Shown piece by piece: positions 5,775 to 7,349 of a stretch of 7,349 bases of DNA. Origin of the DNA: an uncultured Coriobacteriaceae bacterium (lineage in GTDB: Bacteria > Actinomycetota > Coriobacteriia > Coriobacteriales > Atopobiaceae); NCBI GenBank assembly GCA_902766805.1, contig CACXFF010000025.1, positions 1 to 7,349 on the forward strand. Reading direction: 5' to 3'. The translations under genes and the position numbers were made by a program. Position 1 is the stretch's first letter; each line of letters starts with the position of its first letter. Under the pieces are notes generated by a model. That model did no database searches. It was not told the DNA's origin and worked only from the letters and a program-made list of their open reading frames with translations.

Positions 5775-5849
5775 CGACGTAGTTCTTCCGTGGCACGCGG
5801 GAGCGTAGCGAGCGCGCGTGAATCCCACCTCTTCCGCCACGTAGTTCTT
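5758..5849 (+). repeat. Direct repeat of the tRNA-Ser 3' end, att-like (copies 5758-5787 and 5820-5849)
   Basis: A 30-bp segment starting in the T loop (gaatcccacctcttccg...) and running 13 bp past the tRNA (ending acgtagttctt) recurs 62 bp downstream with one mismatch (G5776 versus C5838). The 32 bp between the copies (5788-5819) is unlike the tRNA and contains a small inverted repeat, cacgcg/cgcgtg (5794-5799, 5815-5820). In the second copy the discriminator G is followed by CCA (5837-5839), which is absent from the functional gene. Direct repeats of tRNA 3' ends are the classic mark of integrase attachment sites, but no integrase or cargo is present here. Confidence 0.8.
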
Positions 5850-5851
5850 AC

Positions 5852-5857
5852 AGGAGG
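5852..5857 (+). promoter_or_regulatory. Ribosome binding site that sets the tadA start
   Basis: A perfect AGGAGG lies 4 nt before GTG 5862, which is in frame with tadA, and 22 nt before the next in-frame ATG (5880). It therefore favours the GTG start. An out-of-frame ATG at 5860 is followed immediately by TGA, overlapping the GTG, so a ribosome starting there would stop at once. Confidence 0.7.
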
Positions 5858-5861
5858 GCAT

Positions 5862-6332
5862 GTGACGCCCGAAGACGACATGCGCTTCATGCGCCTCGCG
5901 TTGGAAGAGGCGCAGCTCGCGGCCGACGAGGGCGAGGTGCCCATCGGCGCGGTGGTGGTGTGCGAGGGCGAAGTCGTCGCGCGCGCCCACAATCGGCGCG
6001 AGACCGACCATGACCCGTCGGCACATGCGGAGTTCGCGGCCATGGTCGCCGCAAGCCAAGCGTTGGAGCGTTGGCGCCTCACCGGCTGCACCGTCTATGT
6101 CACGTTGGAGCCCTGCCTCATGTGCGCGGGCCTCATGGTCAACGCGCGCGTGGATGCCTGCGTCTACGGAGCGCCCGACCCCAAAGGCGGCGCTTGCGGG
6201 ACTCTCTACGACGTGAGCCACGACCCGCGCCTCAACCATGAGTTCGAGGTGCGTAGCGGCGTGTTGGCTGACGAGGCGGCCGCACAGCTCCGCGCCTTCT
6301 TCCGTGCCCGTCGCAAGGCCGCCAAGTCCTGA
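5862..6332 (+). CDS. tadA: tRNA-specific adenosine deaminase TadA
   Basis: TadA deaminates A34 to inosine in tRNA-Arg(ACG), so that one tRNA reads three CGN codons; it acts in the cytoplasm as a zinc-dependent homodimer. The 156-residue product shows the full deaminase pattern. The first helix is MRFMRLALEEAQLAADEGEVP (7-27), followed by IGAVVV, and N44 lies in RAHNRRE. The zinc and catalytic motif is HAE (H55, E57) in the family's usual DPS-AHAE context, and the second zinc motif is PCLMC (C85, C88). Then come the YGAPDPKGGACG loop (102-113) and a C-terminal helix ending in a basic RARRKAAK tail. Length and motifs fit TadA rather than cytidine or guanine deaminase. The GTG start is chosen for its AGGAGG site. 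It follows tRNA-Ser and may be cotranscribed with it, since no separate promoter was recognised in the 87 bp between them. Its own terminator is not evident. Confidence 0.94.
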   Translation: MTPEDDMRFMRLALEEAQLAADEGEVPIGAVVVCEGEVVARAHNRRETDHDPSAHAEFAAMVAASQALERWRLTGCTVYVTLEPCLMCAGLMVNARVDACVYGAPDPKGGACGTLYDVSHDPRLNHEFEVRSGVLADEAAAQLRAFFRARRKAAKS

Positions 6333-6369
6333 GCTCCGCTCCAGCACTATCTCGGATGTCCCCTGGCAG

Positions 6370-6401
6370 TTGACCAAAGCGCCGTCCGCGCTCGGTATCG
6401 T
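6370..6401 (+). promoter_or_regulatory. Candidate promoter of the VWA protein gene
   Basis: TTGACC (6370-6375) is a good -35 match. TATCGT (6396-6401) downstream is a possible -10 box, but the 20-bp spacing is longer than usual. It lies between tadA and the VWA gene, giving a leader of about 50 nt. That leader holds a small GC hairpin (ggcgc-ccgc-gcgcc, 6422-6435) ahead of the ribosome binding site. Confidence 0.35.
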
Positions 6402-6455
6402 CCTAGTTGTCAGCCAAGCGAGGCGCCCGCGCGCCGCGACAGAAGGGACCGTGCC

Positions 6456-7133
6456 ATGACCACCACCAACAACCTCACCGAGCTCGTGTTCATCGTCGAC
6501 CGCAGCGGTTCGATGGGAGGCCTGGAGTCCGACACCATCGGCGGCCTCAACGCCACGTTGGAAAAGAACCGCAGCGCCGAGGGCGAGGCCATCGTCTCCA
6601 TCGTGCTGTTCGACAACGTCTCTGAGGTCATCGTCGACCGCAAGGACATCCGCGAGGTCCAGCCCCTCACCGAGCGCGACTACAGCGTCCGTGGCTGCAC
6701 GGCGCTGCTCGACGCCGTGGGTGACGCCATCCACTACACGGCCAAGGTGCAGGGCTACATGCCCGAAGGCCACAAGGCCGATCACGTGGTCTTTGCCATC
6801 ATCACCGACGGCCTGGAAAACGCCTCCAACCACCGCAGCTACCCCGAGGTCAAGCGCCTGATCGAGGAAAAGACGGAGCAGGGTTGGGAGTTCCTGTTCC
6901 TCGGGGCCAACATCGACGCCGCAGCCGAGGCGGGACGCATGGGCATCCGTGCCGACCGTGCCGCCAACTACGTGGCCGACGGGGCGGGAAGCAGCTTGGC
7001 CTACGAGGCCATTGCCGACGCGCAGGTGGCGCTGCGCAACGAGGGTGCGATCAACGCGCGTTGGGCCGCCGCGCCCGCAGCCGACGCCGCCCAGCGCGCC
7101 CCGCAGCGCAAGAAGGGCTTCTTCCGCAGGTAG
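6456..7133 (+). CDS. VWA (von Willebrand factor A) domain protein
   Basis: The product is 225 residues, most of it a single VWA domain with a complete metal-ion-dependent adhesion site: DRSGSM (D15, S17, S19), a threonine in GCTALLDA (T82) and D118 in IITDGLEN. Other typical strands are LTELVFIV (7-14), IVSIVLFDN (46-54), VVFAIITDG (111-119) and EFLFLGANID (145-154). These soluble, stand-alone VWA proteins bind a divalent metal and a protein partner; the partner cannot be predicted. There is no signal peptide or membrane helix, so it is probably cytoplasmic. The last 25 residues are an Ala/Pro/Gln-rich linker ending in a basic, aromatic tip, KKGFFRR, which could touch membrane, nucleic acid or a partner. 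The ATG has AAGGGA 7 nt upstream. No AAA ATPase (MoxR-type) or Ter gene, common partners of VWA proteins, is in the window. A long terminator follows. Confidence 0.87.
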   Translation: MTTTNNLTELVFIVDRSGSMGGLESDTIGGLNATLEKNRSAEGEAIVSIVLFDNVSEVIVDRKDIREVQPLTERDYSVRGCTALLDAVGDAIHYTAKVQGYMPEGHKADHVVFAIITDGLENASNHRSYPEVKRLIEEKTEQGWEFLFLGANIDAAAEAGRMGIRADRAANYVADGAGSSLAYEAIADAQVALRNEGAINARWAAAPAADAAQRAPQRKKGFFRR

Positions 7134-7180
7134 GCGATGGCCGCCCAGGCTGCTCTCGGCGAGAACAAGGCACGACCTCG

Positions 7181-7235
7181 GGGGCGAGGGTCGGAGCGAA
7201 CCAGGAAGGCTCCGTCCCTCGCCCCTTCTCTGCTT
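7181..7235 (+). terminator. Long-stem rho-independent terminator of the VWA gene
   Basis: Arms 7181-7197 (ggggcgagggtcggagc) and 7209-7225 (gctccgtccctcgcccc) pair over 17 positions with a single T-T mismatch, around an 11-nt loop. A T-rich but interrupted tail, ttctctgctt, follows. The stem begins 48 bp after the stop codon. Confidence 0.78.
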
Positions 7236-7313
7236 ATTCGGATCCGGGCTCGGGTGCCGCGTGCGACCCTGTTACCCTAGGGACGTCACACATCGCGTCC
7301 CGAAAGGCCCACC

Positions 7314-7349
7314 ATGAAGCAGCTACGTCGCTTTCCCCAGGTCGTCGTC
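7314..7349 (+). CDS. Start of an unidentified gene, 3'-partial
   Basis: ATG at 7314 is preceded by GAAAGG (7302-7307) with 6-nt spacing, the same arrangement as in the phosphatase gene. The frame then stays open to the end of the window, giving MKQLRRFPQVVV. The basic start followed by hydrophobic residues could be the beginning of a signal peptide or membrane helix, but 12 residues are too few to tell. A TACCCT (7273-7278) upstream might be a -10 box. Confidence 0.5.
   Translation, partial: MKQLRRFPQVVV

Noticed and set aside
5788..5849. A second, partial tRNA gene after tRNA-Ser
   Set aside because: Only the last 17 bases of the T arm and acceptor strand are repeated; no D arm, anticodon arm or 5' acceptor strand is present.
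4419..5861. Long plus-strand open frame upstream of and continuous with tadA
   Set aside because: It overlaps the cyclo-ligase, antisense lemA and the tRNA in another frame. Only the part from GTG 5862 shows deaminase homology and has a ribosome binding site.
6333..6455. Possible signal recognition particle RNA gene after tadA, an order known in some Gram-positive bacteria
   Set aside because: The conserved GGAAG-type apical loop and the long pairing arms are not present in this 123-bp gap.
5520..6833. Long upstream extension of the lemA frame on the minus strand
   Set aside because: It would run antisense through the tRNA, tadA and part of the VWA gene. LemA homology begins exactly at the ATG at 5519, which has a strong GGGAGG site.
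1..7349. CRISPR array, insertion sequence, prophage or toxin-antitoxin/defence genes
   Set aside because: No regularly spaced repeats, transposase, integrase or small toxin-like gene pairs were found on either strand; the repeats listed are too short and too few.

Overview
The window is GC-rich, densely coded chromosomal DNA. The codon use, the mix of genes and the short intergenic gaps suggest an actinobacterium. Class Coriobacteriia (Olsenella/Atopobium-like) is my best guess, but that is an inference from overall feel: there is no marker gene here to settle it. No phage, transposon, CRISPR array or defence operon is visible. Most of the genes are ordinary housekeeping or envelope functions, each apparently in its own transcription unit.

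Layout from left to right. (1) The 3' part of a PRC-barrel protein gene (+) runs to 537. It converges on a long minus-strand gene (619-2532) for a membrane-anchored NodB-fold (polysaccharide deacetylase-like) protein, and a 13-bp perfect stem terminator lies between them. (2) A 263-bp divergent intergenic region with operator-like half-sites separates this gene from a plus-strand tyrosine phosphatase-like gene (2796-3542). (3) A 215-bp gap holding a perfect 16-bp hairpin leads to an unusually long 5-formyltetrahydrofolate cyclo-ligase (3758-4771). (4) A convergent 190-bp gap carries two terminators and a 3 x 13-bp tandem repeat, followed by lemA on the minus strand (4962-5519). (5) A divergent gap leads to a tRNA-Ser(TGA) gene (5688-5774). 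The last 17 bases of this tRNA plus the next 13 are repeated 62 bp downstream, just before tadA (5862-6332). (6) A von Willebrand factor A (VWA) domain protein (6456-7133), a strong long-stem terminator and the first 12 codons of a further gene (from 7314) close the window.

The two most notable observations are these. First, the deacetylase-like protein keeps the NodB fold and its C-terminal His motif, but has lost the catalytic Asp pair, the metal-binding His pair and the Arg motif, so it looks like a pseudoenzyme displayed outside the membrane. Second, the tRNA-Ser 3' end is duplicated in an att-site-like way, and only the distal copy carries an encoded CCA. The oversized cyclo-ligase and several repeats in gene-free gaps are secondary points. 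I see no evidence for a complete new multi-gene system. Gene-free stretches are all shorter than 300 bp, and the structures seen in them are listed.
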